A stretch of DNA of 19,449 nt from Phoronis ovalis. Its lineage: Eukaryota > Phoronida > Phoronidae. Below, piece by piece: positions 18,809 through 19,449 of the stretch. The DNA lies in the NCBI GenBank assembly GCA_028565635.1, contig JAOXYB010022514.1, forward strand, positions 2,417-21,865, read 5' to 3'. Below the pieces are notes generated by a model. That model saw nothing but the letters and a program-made list of their open reading frames with translations, did no database searches and was not told the origin of the DNA. Numbering within the stretch: position 1 is the first letter of the stretch; each line of letters starts with the position of its first letter. Made by a program: the position numbers and the translations under genes.

Positions 18809-19449
18809 GTAGAGTTGGTGATAACATTTTGGAATATTGTAACTTTTTGAACCTGAATGTTAAATTAAGTGATGATTAATAACTGTTAAATTACACTTGG
18901 TGCATAACACAGAAAAGGTTATTTGGTGGTTTCTGTCTGCTCTGTGTTGATATGTTTCTCTGTGGTTAATACCACATGCTTATTAAGCTAAGGTACTCTG
19001 TAAAGAATTTTATGTTATGATAGTATTTACATCAGTTCCACATAATATTAAGTCCCAACCTTATGTTACTTAGGGATAGAAATGTATTCTCTAATTGTAA
19101 ACAAAATGGCACTTGTTTACATACCTTTGAAGTCGGTTAGTTATTCGGTGTTTATAATCTGTCTATAAACATCAACAAATTCACCTCTAATTGCTAAACT
19201 GACACACCACACACCTTGGGTACTTGCCATGGCTTGGATGCAGTGTACAGGGACGGTAAAGAATGCTGAGAGACTAAAACTTTAAAACTTTTCTTCATGT
19301 GACATACTACTAGTATTTTGTATTACTGTTTATTTTGTATTTCTGTTTATTTTGTATTACTGTTTATTTTGCATTACTGTTTATTTTGCATTACTGTTTA
19401 TTTTGCATTACTGTTTATTTTGCATTACTGTTTATTTTGCATTACTGTT
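18809..19449 (+). other. Neurabin intron 7 (incomplete)
   Basis: The sequence begins GTAGAG and runs off the window. No exon is seen; the expected next PDZ sequence (QVND...) is not found in any frame I read. The last 130 bases are the tandem array. Confidence 0.7.
19321..19449. repeat. 17-bp tandem repeat array, at least 7.6 copies
   Basis: The unit is YATTACTGTTTATTTTG. Copies start at 19321, 19338, 19355, 19372, 19389 and so on to the window end. The early units begin with T and one carries TTTCTG; from 19372 all begin with C and are identical. A degenerate partial unit (CTAGTATTTTG) precedes the array. The identical right-hand copies suggest recent expansion toward the 3' side. The array continues past the edge. 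Confidence 0.95.

Noticed and set aside
1-19449. tRNA, rRNA, CRISPR, operon or phage-like features
   Set aside because: None found; gene structure is clearly eukaryotic with GT-AG introns.

Overview
The window is animal nuclear DNA, intron-rich and AT-rich, with GT-AG introns. It carries the 5' part of one large plus-strand gene, an ortholog of the neurabin/spinophilin family (PPP1R9), which are scaffolds that link protein phosphatase 1 (PP1) to F-actin and PDZ-dependent complexes. Seven coding exons (1404-2412, 4718-5053, 5495-6356, 15853-15980, 16419-16558, 17911-18043, 18688-18808) join with matching phases (1,1,2,1,0,1,2). They give the first 909 residues of the protein. The actin-binding N-terminus, the PP1-docking motif RIRF, the conserved segment after it and the start of the PDZ domain are all present. 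The rest of the PDZ domain, the coiled coils and any SAM domain lie beyond the window. The source looks like an invertebrate, possibly a mollusc or other lophotrochozoan. That is a tentative guess from the divergent N-terminus, intron style and repeat character.

Layout: 1-1181 holds noncoding DNA plus two short, well-spliced plus-strand exons (377-514 and 860-905 or 860-930). They look like the 3' end of a different, unrecognised gene. 1182-1403 is the probable neurabin 5' leader, with a 19-codon upstream ORF and two ATG-stop elements. Exon 1 encodes the actin-binding N-terminus. Intron 1 (2.3 kb) contains a 773-bp inverted-repeat element. Exon 2 is a phase-symmetric cassette with an SH3-ligand-like proline run. 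Exon 3 encodes a charged linker. Intron 3 (9.5 kb) separates the actin-binding half from the PP1/PDZ half.

Inside intron 3 is a strong candidate alternative first exon (9222-9268). It reads [15 protein letters not shown], ends in CCAG|GTAAGA in phase 2, and so joins exon 4 in frame. It would give a short isoform without the actin-binding region. The same intron holds two minisatellite-like arrays and an unexplained 126-codon ORF (13748-14128). Exons 4-7 follow in the last 4 kb. They are interspersed with an 18-bp stem-loop bracketed by 13-bp direct repeats, a degenerate dispersed element and, at the window edge, a 17-bp tandem array.

I saw no convincing rRNA, tRNA, CRISPR or prokaryotic features. 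All exon calls come from reading the sequence for splice sites, phase and remembered family motifs; no alignment was run.
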